From: Phaeobacter sp. J2-8
GTDB lineage: Bacteria > Pseudomonadota > Alphaproteobacteria > Rhodobacterales > Rhodobacteraceae
DNA: 64,000 nt
Direction: 5' to 3'
Assembly (NCBI RefSeq): GCF_022867865.1
Contig: NZ_JALIEC010000004.1
Span: 404,338-468,337, forward strand
The notes below the pieces were generated by a model. That model saw nothing but the letters and a program-made list of their open reading frames with translations. It had not been told where the DNA came from and searched no databases. Position 1 is the first letter of the stretch. Each line of letters begins with the position of its first letter. Positions 44,812 through 52,815 of this stretch are shown piece after piece. Position numbers and translations under genes: made by a program.

Positions 44812-45864
44812 TCAGAAACTCCCTGTGCGGACCTGGAACTTTGAAGGTTTGCCGTGGACGGGTTTGCCGGATTTCACCCATTCGGTGACCCAACCGATCA
44901 TCGCGTCCATCGGCACCACCGGATTGCCGAAAATGCCGTTTGCCTTGTCGCAATTGACCAGCAGGCAATTGTCGGCTTCTGCGCCTTCAAACACCGGCTC
45001 GACGCCCAGGGCCGCGCCAAAACGATTGGCGAGATACCGCACCGACACCGTTTCCGGCCCGCCGATGTTGATGGCGCTGGCGGGGGTGTCGCAATGGGCC
45101 AGCGTGCGCAGGAACTGCGCGTTGGCGTCGCCTTGCCACATGATGTTGACGTGACCGGTGTCCAGCGGAATTGGCGTGCCGTCCTTTACCCATTGCGCGA
45201 CCTCCTGCATCACGCCGTAACGCGGATCAATGGCATAGACGAAGCGCATGATGCGGCCCGGCGTGTCATATTTGCGCGAGAAATACTGAAACGTCCGTTC
45301 GCGTCCGACCACGGAATTGGCGTATTCGCCGGGGCGGGCGTGGGGCGGGCATGTCTCTGTCACGCCGCCATGCAGCGGGTTCGACCAGGGATAGACGTGG
45401 ATGGTCGAGAAGGACACGATCCGGCTGTCGCGAAAGGCCTCGGCGGTGATCTGCGGCGCGATGGTGTTCATCGCCCACAGGAAATCCTCGCGCCCGGCGG
45501 CATCGAATTTCAGCCCTGCCATGTAAATCACATTCGCCACCTTGGGCAGGGCGTTCACGGCATCGCGGTCCAGCAGATCACAGCGGATCGTTTCGATCCC
45601 CCAGGCATTCAGCCGATCTTCGACGCCCGCCTCTGAAAACCGCGACACGCCGATCACCCGCTTGTCAGGGGCGGCTTTCTTGGCCATGCGCGCCATGGTG
45701 ACGCCAATCTTGCCGCCGACACCAAGGATCATGATGTCGCCCTCAAGCGCGTTCAGATCGTCGATCACACCCTGGGTCGGGATCGACATGAAGTCTTCCA
45801 GATGTGCAACGTCGCGGAAATGTTCGGGAAAGAGCGCGGGGCTCAATATATCTGTCATGGTCAT
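44812..45864 (-). CDS. Atypical extended SDR (NAD-dependent epimerase/dehydratase family)
   Basis: 350 residues. The nucleotide-binding motif is GDIMILGVGGKIGVTMARMA (a variant of GxxGxxG), with VIYMAGLKFDAAGREDFLWA and IVSFSTIHVYPWSNPLHGGV following. At the usual YxxxK site the sequence is GEYANSVVGRERTFQYFSRK, with valine instead of the catalytic lysine. It may therefore bind NAD without the standard SDR mechanism, or use another base. The gene lies between the DapA-like lyase (12 bases upstream) and the permease gene (3 bases downstream). Substrate unknown. Confidence 0.78.
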   Translation of the reverse strand: MTMTDILSPALFPEHFRDVAHLEDFMSIPTQGVIDDLNALEGDIMILGVGGKIGVTMARMAKKAAPDKRVIGVSRFSEAGVEDRLNAWGIETIRCDLLDRDAVNALPKVANVIYMAGLKFDAAGREDFLWAMNTIAPQITAEAFRDSRIVSFSTIHVYPWSNPLHGGVTETCPPHARPGEYANSVVGRERTFQYFSRKYDTPGRIMRFVYAIDPRYGVMQEVAQWVKDGTPIPLDTGHVNIMWQGDANAQFLRTLAHCDTPASAINIGGPETVSVRYLANRFGAALGVEPVFEGAEADNCLLVNCDKANGIFGNPVVPMDAMIGWVTEWVKSGKPVHGKPSKFQVRTGSF

Positions 45865-45876
45865 TCCTGTCTTGCC

Positions 45877-46967
45877 TCAGGCCACCAGCGGCCGGGTCTT
45901 GCCGGCATCACTCAGCCAGCGATCAAGGTTGGCACGCACAAAGGCGTCATCGTTCATTTCGGGATATTGCCGATAGACGCGGTCGATCTGGGCCTCTTGT
46001 CCGGGGCTCAGCACCTCGTTCGGATCAAGACACCAGGTTCCCGCCAAAAGCCCCTGCCGCCGCATCACTTCCAGACAGCCGGGAATGCAGCCGCGCAAAT
46101 CGTTCAGCGCGTCATAGATCGCAAGGTTGCAATCGGTGACAATACTGTCGAGCGCCAGCAAATCTTCGGGCATATCCGCCCCATCGGGCAAGGCATGGAT
46201 ACGGTCGAGCAGCTCCACCGCTGTTTTTGTCCAGACCGACCAATGGCCCAGCAATCCGCCGCGAATGCGCAGGCGGGTCTCGGATTTGCCATCCTCGGAC
46301 CGCACGGTGAAGGGTTGCAACAGGTCCAGCACGATGTGATCGTCGTTGCCGGTGTATAGCGTCACCCGGTCCGTTGCGCCCGCATCTTGAACGGCGCGCA
46401 CGATTTCCAGCGTGCGGTAGCGGTCGAACGGCGCCATCTTGATGCCTGCGACATTCTCGATCTCGGCAAAGCGACGCCAGAAATCATAGGACAGGTGAAA
46501 GCCGCCGACCTCTGGCAAAAGCGAAAATCCGATCACCGGCATTTCGGCCGCCACGGCGCGGCAATGGGTCAGCAGCTCGTCTTCCGAGGCACCTTTCAGA
46601 CGGGCGAGGTTGAGCAACACGAAGTGATAGCCAAGGCTGCGGGCCAGTTGTGCCTCCTGCACCGCCTGTGCGGTTTGCCCGGTGACACCCGCGATCAAAA
46701 GACGCGTATCCTCGGCCCAATCCTGTACGGTGTCCGCCGCCATGCGCAGCACCGGCTCAAACAGGCCGACATCCCGGATGGCAAATTGCGTGGTATGGAC
46801 CCCGACCGCAACGCCCCGGCGCCGGCGTCCATATAATATCGCGTCATGGCGCGTTGGCGCATCGGGTCAAGCCTGCGGTCGGCGGTCAATGCCAGCGCAT
46901 GCGCGGGCAATGCGGTGCCTTTGCGAAACAACGCAAGTGCGGATGGGGGAAGGTCCTGTAGGTTCAT
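45877..46967 (-). pseudogene. DapA/NAL-family lyase, single-base frameshift
   Basis: Dihydrodipicolinate synthase/N-acetylneuraminate lyase family, Schiff-base aldolases acting on pyruvate-type donors. The first frame starts at ATG 46967 (ATGA overlap with the CoA-transferase) and reads PAHALALTADRRLDPMRQRA and MTRYYMDAGAGA; the second frame carries VGVHTTQFAIRDVGLFEPVL through AGIKMAPFDRYRTLEIVRAV (Schiff-base lysine) to the stop. Adding one G to the G-run (46814-46817 on the plus strand reads C) restores the family motif DAGAGGVAVGVHTTQF and a 363-residue protein. The usual tyrosine motif is replaced by IGFSLLPEVGGF. Real loss or base-calling error cannot be decided. Confidence 0.82.
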
Positions 46968-48565
46968 GCGGTCACCTTTGCGGGTTCTTTTTCTGTCAGG
47001 CGGATGAAATGCCGTGCGTCCATGCAGGGCAGCGGATCGGCGATGCGCACCGGGGCAAAATCCATCAGGTCCAGCACCTGGGTTTGCAGATCGACCCCCG
47101 GCGCGATCTCGATCAGCTCCAACCCATCGGAGGCCACCCTGAACACCGCGCGTTCGGTGACGATCAGGGCCTGTTGGCTGCGGTCGCGGACGCCATCAGC
47201 CACGCGATAGGTGATCGAGGCCGCCTGCGTCACGAATTTGCGCACTTTGCCTTCGCGTTCGATCACCAGTTGGCCGTCGACCACATCGGCCTGAAGACCA
47301 CCAGTGGTGAAAGTGCCGGCAAAGATCAATCGCTCTGCGTTTTGGGCGATGTCGATAAAACCGCCCGCGCCGGGGTTGGCCCGGCCAAATTTCGACACGT
47401 TCACAACGCCCTGCGCATCGAACTCGGCAAAGCTGAGGGCGGCAAAGCGGCAAAGCCCGCCGTCGATGGCATCAAACTGCGTGACACCATCGAGGATCGC
47501 ATCGGGGTTGATATTGGCCGAAAATTGCCAACCCGGCATCACCACACCGCCATAGGCGCCATGTTCGGTGGTGCCGGGGTAATCGGCCAGCGCACCATCA
47601 TCGAACAGCCCCTGTTCCGCCATCACCAACGGCACATCGGTGGCCGCGCCAAAGCCGAAGATCGACAGTTCGTGCTTGCGGACCTCGGGCACAATCCGGT
47701 TGGCGATAATGCGGTCCGCCGAAAAGGGGGGCGGGCTGAGCGTTGCGATATCCTTTCGCGGACCAGAGAAATAGGCCGCATCATATGGCACATTGGTGGT
47801 CATCATCATGTCGGGATCGACGACAACCTGATCGACGTAGATGCCGGGCAATTGCACCGTGCTGGCCGGGCGGTCGTTGGTGTCGACCACGCGGCGCACC
47901 TGGGCGATCACCCGCCCGCCGCTGGCCTTGACCGCCAATGCAAGCGCCACGTTGGCCGTGGTCAGCGGCTCGTCCTCCCAGCTGAGGTTGCCCTGTGCAT
48001 CGGCGGACGCCGCGCGCAGAATTGCCACATCCAGCGGCCATGTCGGATAATAAAGCAGCTCCTCGCCGTCGATCTCGATCACGCGGATCAGATCATCGCT
48101 GGCCCGGTCGGTGAATTTTCCGCCGCCCTGTCGCGGATCGGCATAGGTGCCAAGACCCACGCGGGTGATATAGCCCGGGCTCTTGCGCGCCACTTCCCGC
48201 AGCCAATGCATGCTGGCGCCGATGGGCCAGGAATAGGCCTCGATCCGGTTTTCCGCGATCAGGCGCATCAGCTCGGGGCGTTTGCCCGTCGCGGGGTCGA
48301 CCGGGTTGATATAGCTGCCCGACACGATGCGTTTCATCAGCCCGTCCTGGGCCACATGGTCCATCCCCTTGATGCCCATGGCATCGCCGGTGCCGCAGGG
48401 GAAATAGAATGTCAGATCGCGGGGCTGGGCCGTGTCCCGAAAGCGGCGCCCCAAAGCGCCCAGAACCTTGTCAGGGGTGACCCAGCCGATGACCCCGGCG
48501 CTGGCCACGGTGGCCCCGTCGGGGATGGCGGCGACGGCCTCTTCGGCGGTGACGATCTTGGTCAT
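46964..48565 (-). CDS. Acyl-CoA:acetate/3-ketoacid CoA-transferase, fused alpha and beta domains (YdiF-like)
   Basis: 533 residues, family I CoA-transferase with both halves in one chain. The first half opens VTAEEAVAAIPDGATVASAG and contains LTFYFPCGTGDAMGIKGMDH. The second half has HELSIFGFGAATDVPLVMAE with the likely catalytic glutamate in MAEQGL, and FAGTFTTGGLQADVVDGQL. It should activate a carboxylic acid intermediate to its CoA thioester. ATG 48565 overlaps the enoyl-CoA hydratase stop (ATGA); an open frame of 40 residues upstream is arginine-rich and belongs to the neighbour's shadow. Confidence 0.87.
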   Translation of the reverse strand: MTKIVTAEEAVAAIPDGATVASAGVIGWVTPDKVLGALGRRFRDTAQPRDLTFYFPCGTGDAMGIKGMDHVAQDGLMKRIVSGSYINPVDPATGKRPELMRLIAENRIEAYSWPIGASMHWLREVARKSPGYITRVGLGTYADPRQGGGKFTDRASDDLIRVIEIDGEELLYYPTWPLDVAILRAASADAQGNLSWEDEPLTTANVALALAVKASGGRVIAQVRRVVDTNDRPASTVQLPGIYVDQVVVDPDMMMTTNVPYDAAYFSGPRKDIATLSPPPFSADRIIANRIVPEVRKHELSIFGFGAATDVPLVMAEQGLFDDGALADYPGTTEHGAYGGVVMPGWQFSANINPDAILDGVTQFDAIDGGLCRFAALSFAEFDAQGVVNVSKFGRANPGAGGFIDIAQNAERLIFAGTFTTGGLQADVVDGQLVIEREGKVRKFVTQAASITYRVADGVRDRSQQALIVTERAVFRVASDGLELIEIAPGVDLQTQVLDLMDFAPVRIADPLPCMDARHFIRLTEKEPAKVTA

Positions 48566-49314
48566 GCTGTCACCGTGAACTTGGCCAGTGTCGCCTTGGC
48601 CGCAGCCCCCTGGCAATCGGCGGCAAAAAGGCGGCTGGCCTCGGCGTCTTGCCGTTCGGCATCGGCGGCGATTGTGGCCGCGCAATAGCGTTTGGTCGAC
48701 CGCACCGCTTCGGGCGGCAGGTCGGCAATGCGCGCCGCCCAGTCACAGGCCATGTCCAGCGTTTTGCCATTTTCGGCCAGCCCGTCAGCGACGCCAAGGC
48801 GATGTGCCTCGACCCCGTCCATATCAAGGAACCCCCATGTGATCTGCTGCGCCTTGACCGGGCCGACACGCGCCAGAAGGCTCTGCAATCCCCAGGGCGG
48901 CAGCCAGCCATTGCGCACCTCGGGCAGGGCCCATTTGGCATCGCGTGCCGTGATCACCACATCACAGGAGGTGGCAAGGATGAACCCGCCGCCAAGGGCA
49001 AAGCCCTCGACCGCGGCGATCACCGGCACCGGCAGATGCGCAATGCGGCGGGCCATGGCGGCGGTCTCTTCCTCGTGGGCGCACATGTCGGGGATCGACA
49101 GGCCCCCCAATTCTTTGAGGTCGCTGCCCGCACAAAACGCAGGCGCAGCCCCGGTCAGCACCACGGCGCGGCACCGGTCGTCCTGGGCCAGCTGGGACAA
49201 TGCCGCCAACAGACCGCGAACGCTCTCGGTGCCAAGCGCGTTGCGCCGCTTGGGTTTGTTCATGGTGACAACGGCATATCCGTCACGTAATTCGATCACT
49301 ACCTGTTCGGTCAT
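48562..49314 (-). CDS. Enoyl-CoA hydratase/isomerase (crotonase) family protein
   Basis: 250 residues. Crotonase landmarks are AVVTMNKPKRRNALGTESVR, FCAGSDLKELGGLSIPD, the oxyanion-hole loop AVEGFALGGGFILATSCDVV and DAKWALPEVRNGWLPPWGLQ, where the glutamate of ALPEV is the usual catalytic acid/base. Both oxyanion-hole regions appear normal. It should act on the CoA thioester made by the CoA-transferase encoded next. It lies 25 bases after the FAD-oxidoreductase gene. Confidence 0.88.
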   Translation of the reverse strand: MTEQVVIELRDGYAVVTMNKPKRRNALGTESVRGLLAALSQLAQDDRCRAVVLTGAAPAFCAGSDLKELGGLSIPDMCAHEEETAAMARRIAHLPVPVIAAVEGFALGGGFILATSCDVVITARDAKWALPEVRNGWLPPWGLQSLLARVGPVKAQQITWGFLDMDGVEAHRLGVADGLAENGKTLDMACDWAARIADLPPEAVRSTKRYCAATIAADAERQDAEASRLFAADCQGAAAKATLAKFTVTA

Positions 49315-49339
49315 GAGGCGGTCCTTTCAATTCTTTTGG

Positions 49340-50677
49340 TCAGTCCAGTTGGGCGCCGTCGCGGTTCAGAAGGATGCGCAGATCGGCCCCGTCGATGTCG
49401 CGCGGGGCGACACCATCCCGGACGGCGATTGTTGCGGCATGTCCGATGGCGTGGCCGTAGCCAAAACACTGTGCCGTCACCCGCGCCGAAGCCACGGCCT
49501 CATGCTCTGCTGAAAGACAGCGGCCGACCGCCAACAGGCCCTCGCCACGCTGGGGCACGAAACAGGAATAGGGCACTTCATAGACATCGTTGAGCAACCA
49601 TTCGACACGTGGGCGTGCGCCGGCATGCAGCTCGATAGGCCAGGGAGAACGGGCGATGCCGCCGGCAAATTTGGCGCCAGACACCACATCGGCATTGCTC
49701 AGCCGCGCAACGCCGGTGATCTGGCGGGTCTGGCGCACGCCCACCTGCACCGCCATGTCATTCACGAAGGATTCCGCGCATCCAGCCAATGTGTCCCGGA
49801 AGAAACGCGCATATTCGCGGGCCTGCCTGCGGCCCTGGATCTCTGCCTCGGCAAAATCACGCCAGAACAACGGGTTCAGCTCGCGACCGTCTTCGCCCAG
49901 AATGCGGGTGCAATTGCACAGCAATTCACCCGGCCGTGTGGTTGTGAACAGCCAGATCTTGGCACGGGGCAGGGCGTAGGTGCCGGCCGCATTGGCCGCA
50001 ACAATCATGTCCGACACTTCCGGCGGCATGATGGTGTCATCGCCATAGGCCGCGCGAAACTGTGCCACATCGACCCCCATCAGGCGAAAGATCATGGTCG
50101 GGTTCTGCACCCGGCCATTGTCACCGACAAAATTCGGCAATCCGGCCATCGCCACAAGATCAGCATCGCCAGAGGCATCTACCGTCAACCGCGCCATCAC
50201 CCGCAGCGGGCCTTGCTTGGTCCAAAGCTCGACCCCCTCGATCCTGTCGCCTTCGGTCAGGACGCGGGTGGCCACGGCGTGATAGATCACGGTGACCCCC
50301 GCCGCTGCGAGCAGATCATCGGCAGTCTCGCGCCAGACAATGGGATCGTGCACCCGGGTAAAGGTCTTGCCATAGCGCACAGGCCGGTCCAGCCCGCCGC
50401 GCGCCTCAAGCGCTTTTACAAATTCATCGGCAAAGCCAAAGACCGATTGCACCGGGCCGTTGGGGTGCGTCTCTGACGCCTCGTACAGGCCGCAGATCGT
50501 GCCGGAATGTCCCGCCACCGCGCCACCGCCGCAAAAGCCGTGACGCTCAATGACAACCACGCGCAATCCGTTGCGCGCCGCGGTGATCGCGGTGGCCACA
50601 CCGGCGGCACCGCCGCCCACAATCACCAGATCAGTATCAAGCCTGTCCACATCGCGGACATCTGTTGGTTGGGTCAA
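49340..50677 (-). CDS. FAD-dependent oxidoreductase (FAD_oxidored family)
   Basis: 445 residues. The dinucleotide-binding start is LDTDLVIVGGGAAGVATAIT followed by AARNGLRVVVIERHGFCGGG. Mid-protein motifs are RLTVDASGDADLVAMAGLPN and NDMAVQVGVRQTRQITGVAR, and VPQRGEGLLAVGRCLSAEHE near the end is the FAD-closing segment of this family. It resembles uncharacterised flavoproteins often annotated as fumarate-reductase-like. It is the first gene of the nine-gene operon, 111 bases from the divergent GntR gene. It likely oxidises the imported substrate first, but that is inference from gene order. Confidence 0.82.
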   Translation of the reverse strand: MTQPTDVRDVDRLDTDLVIVGGGAAGVATAITAARNGLRVVVIERHGFCGGGAVAGHSGTICGLYEASETHPNGPVQSVFGFADEFVKALEARGGLDRPVRYGKTFTRVHDPIVWRETADDLLAAAGVTVIYHAVATRVLTEGDRIEGVELWTKQGPLRVMARLTVDASGDADLVAMAGLPNFVGDNGRVQNPTMIFRLMGVDVAQFRAAYGDDTIMPPEVSDMIVAANAAGTYALPRAKIWLFTTTRPGELLCNCTRILGEDGRELNPLFWRDFAEAEIQGRRQAREYARFFRDTLAGCAESFVNDMAVQVGVRQTRQITGVARLSNADVVSGAKFAGGIARSPWPIELHAGARPRVEWLLNDVYEVPYSCFVPQRGEGLLAVGRCLSAEHEAVASARVTAQCFGYGHAIGHAATIAVRDGVAPRDIDGADLRILLNRDGAQLD

Positions 50678-50704
50678 AACCGTCTCCTCCCTGAATTCGG
50701 TACT

Positions 50705-50730
50705 GACATATCAGTTGTTGATCAGATGTC
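50705..50730. promoter_or_regulatory. Inverted repeats in the divergent nine-gene-operon/GntR promoter
   Basis: GACAT (50705-50709) and ATGTC (50726-50730) flank a segment that itself contains ATCA and TGAT in inverted order, and ATCAG recurs three times between 50709 and 50747. The site lies between the FAD-oxidoreductase and GntR start codons, suiting a GntR operator that controls both directions. Confidence 0.4.
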
Positions 50731-50788
50731 TAGTTCTTGCTTATCAGCGAGTCAAGACTTATGATGGCGGGAAACCGAAGGGGCCGTC

Positions 50789-51466
50789 ATGAACGCCAGC
50801 ACTGAAAACCCGAAGGCCGAGATTTCGACCGCTGAGCAGGCGTATTCCGAGATCCAGCGCCGGATCGTCACCGGCGAAATCGAAGCCTATGCGCTATTGT
50901 CGGAAAACGATCTGGCCCGTCGGATCGGCTGTGGGCGCACGCCGGTGCGCGAGGCGCTGCAGCGCCTGAAATTCGAGGGTTTTGTTGATGTGCTGCCGCG
51001 ACGCGGGATCATGGTCACGCCGGTGGACGTGAACCGGCAATTGGAATTGCTGGAAACGCGGCGGCCGCTGGAAGAGATGATGGTGTCCCTTGCCGCGACA
51101 CGCGCCGATGAATCCCAGCGCGCGGAAATGTTGCGTCTGGCGGATGATCTGGAGGCGGCCATCGCCGAGAAGGACCGGGGCCGCTATCTGGAAATCAACA
51201 GCGACATCCACCGGATCGAGGCGGCGGCGGCGGGCAACCGGTATCTGGCCGCCCATATCCAGATGGTGCACGGGTTGTCGCGCCGGTTTTGGTATTCCTT
51301 CATCACCGAAACCGACCGCTTTTCAAAAGCGGCGGTGCATCACGCCCGGGTGCTGCGGGCGATTTCAAACGGCGAACCCGAAATGGCGGTGCAAGAGGCG
51401 CGGGCCTTGCTGGATTTGCTTGAAGAAGTATCCAAGCTTGCCATTCTGGGCCGATTGAATAAATGA
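50789..51466 (+). CDS. GntR-family (FCD) transcriptional regulator
   Basis: 225 residues. The winged helix includes TAEQAYSEIQRR-like STAEQAYSEIQRRIVTGEIE, NDLARRIGCGRTPVREALQR and LKFEGFVDVLPRRGIMVTPV. The FCD domain follows (INSDIHRIEAAAAGNRYLAA, VHHARVLRAISNGEPEMAVQ). GAAGGGG precedes ATG 50789. It is divergent from the nine-gene operon and is presumably its repressor, with a pathway acid as inducer. The GxG-like recognition helix (GCGRTPVREAL) is standard for the family. Confidence 0.88.
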   Translation: MNASTENPKAEISTAEQAYSEIQRRIVTGEIEAYALLSENDLARRIGCGRTPVREALQRLKFEGFVDVLPRRGIMVTPVDVNRQLELLETRRPLEEMMVSLAATRADESQRAEMLRLADDLEAAIAEKDRGRYLEINSDIHRIEAAAAGNRYLAAHIQMVHGLSRRFWYSFITETDRFSKAAVHHARVLRAISNGEPEMAVQEARALLDLLEEVSKLAILGRLNK

Positions 51467-51530
51467 ATTTCGCCCACCTGCGCCCGAACACTGCACAGGC
51501 TTCAATGTCAGAGCCTCCGGTCAGGCCCGA

Positions 51531-52511
51531 TTAATCCTGCGTCTGGTCGCGGACGCCCGGGTTGATCATATGGATCGGCTCGCCATTGGCGTAGGCATTG
51601 ATTTGATCAAAGATGTCGGCAAACTGAAGGTCAAATTCGTCTTTGGTGACATAACCGATATGGGGGGTGGCGATCACGTTGGGATGGGTCAGCAAGATGT
51701 TGTTCTTGTCGGTCATTGGCTCTTGATCAAACACATCCACCGCCGCATGAATCCGCCCCTTTGACAGCTCTTCCTCCAGCGTGCCGGGGGCCAACAGACC
51801 AGAGCGCGAGGTATTCACCAGCAAGGCGCGCGGCGACATCGCGGCCAGATCTTCTGCGGTGACGATGCCCTTGGTCGCGGGTTTCAGCCGCAAATGCAGG
51901 CTGACGATGTCGGATGTGGCAAAGAACGCCTTGCGCGTTGGGGCCAGGGTTTCGCCATCGGCCAACGCCCGGGCGCGACCGGCCTCGGACGCCCACCATT
52001 GCACCTTCATTCCCAATGCGCGGGCATATTCGGCCACCGCACGGCCAATCCGCCCATACCCATAAAGCCCAAGCGTCCGGCCCCGCAGGGTCCGCCCAAC
52101 CCCCGATTGCCATTCGCCCGCCTTGAGCGACGCAGATTGTTGCGGGATCTGGCGATAGCTGGCCAGGATCAAGGCCAGCGTATGTTCCGCCGCCGCATAA
52201 GACGGGGTGCCACTGTGCATGTTTGAACAAAGCAGCACGCCATTTGCCGTGCAGGCGTCAACATCCACATGCGGATAGACACTGCGTTGCGAGATCAGTT
52301 TCAGCTTTGGCAAACGGCCCAGAAGATCAGCGCCAATTCTGGTCCGTTCGCGGAACAGCACCAGCGCCTCTGCCTCCTGCACCCGATTGGCCAGCGCCAC
52401 AGGGTCGGGTTGATGATCGGTCCAGATGGTCACGTCATGATCGGCCAGCCGGTCGAAACAGGGCAGCGTTTTCAGCGTGTCGAACCAATCGTCGAGAATG
52501 TGAACTTTCAT
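51531..52511 (-). CDS. D-2-hydroxyacid dehydrogenase (SerA/phosphoglycerate dehydrogenase-like)
   Basis: 326 residues. The NAD-binding motif is LGLYGYGRIGRAVAEYARAL, and the catalytic triad is visible as VNTSRSGLLAPGT (Arg), VDVFDQEPM (Glu) and TPHIGYVTKDEFD (His). It reduces a 2-keto acid or oxidises a D-2-hydroxy acid; the specific substrate is not evident. It overlaps the small protein gene upstream by four bases (ATGA). Neighbours on the other side are convergent (GntR gene), so it is probably the second gene of a two-gene unit. Confidence 0.87.
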   Translation of the reverse strand: MKVHILDDWFDTLKTLPCFDRLADHDVTIWTDHQPDPVALANRVQEAEALVLFRERTRIGADLLGRLPKLKLISQRSVYPHVDVDACTANGVLLCSNMHSGTPSYAAAEHTLALILASYRQIPQQSASLKAGEWQSGVGRTLRGRTLGLYGYGRIGRAVAEYARALGMKVQWWASEAGRARALADGETLAPTRKAFFATSDIVSLHLRLKPATKGIVTAEDLAAMSPRALLVNTSRSGLLAPGTLEEELSKGRIHAAVDVFDQEPMTDKNNILLTHPNVIATPHIGYVTKDEFDLQFADIFDQINAYANGEPIHMINPGVRDQTQD

Positions 52512-52747
52512 CGGCTTTCAACCATGTTGTGTGATGTCGGGGAACGCGGTGTCGGCACAAAGATCACCCGGTCCAACGATTGCAGCGCCTGTTGCACATT
52601 CCCGCGTTTGGCCAAGAGATGATTGAACTGTGCGTCGCATCCCGAAATCGGCGTCGGATAATGCGCGATTTCAGCATTCAGGCGCTGACGCGCCGTTGCC
52701 AATTCCGACCGCGCGATGATCAGACATTCCTCATAGCCTTCCGACAT
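52508..52747 (-). CDS. Small protein of unknown function
   Basis: 79 residues, soluble, with a helical acidic N-terminus (MSEGYEECLIIARSELATAR) and no recognisable domain or membrane segment. ATG 52747 has a G-rich ribosome-binding site (GGGGG about eight bases ahead) and lies downstream of a plausible promoter at 52790-52815. The stop overlaps the hydroxyacid dehydrogenase start (ATGA), supporting a real, translationally coupled gene. Function unknown. Confidence 0.6.
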   Translation of the reverse strand: MSEGYEECLIIARSELATARQRLNAEIAHYPTPISGCDAQFNHLLAKRGNVQQALQSLDRVIFVPTPRSPTSHNMVESR

Positions 52748-52789
52748 GTTTCGCCCCCTGCTGTGCTATCCCCGCTGTGTGTATGCCAT

Positions 52790-52815
52790 AGTATACCGTA
52801 TTCGCGACAGGTCAA
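52790..52815 (-). promoter_or_regulatory. Candidate promoter for the small protein/hydroxyacid dehydrogenase unit
   Basis: On the minus strand TTGACC (52815-52810) is followed after 14 bases by TATACT (52795-52790), or after 16 by TACTAT. The boxes match the consensus well, though the spacing to TATACT is short. The -35 box overlaps the stop codon of the upstream PrpF-like gene, so the unit can be transcribed separately. Confidence 0.4.

Noticed and set aside
46682..48688. Very long open frame on the plus strand (668 codons)
   Set aside because: It lies antisense to the CoA-transferase gene, is rich in His/Arg/Gly/Ala as expected from a high-GC antisense frame, and shows no domain.
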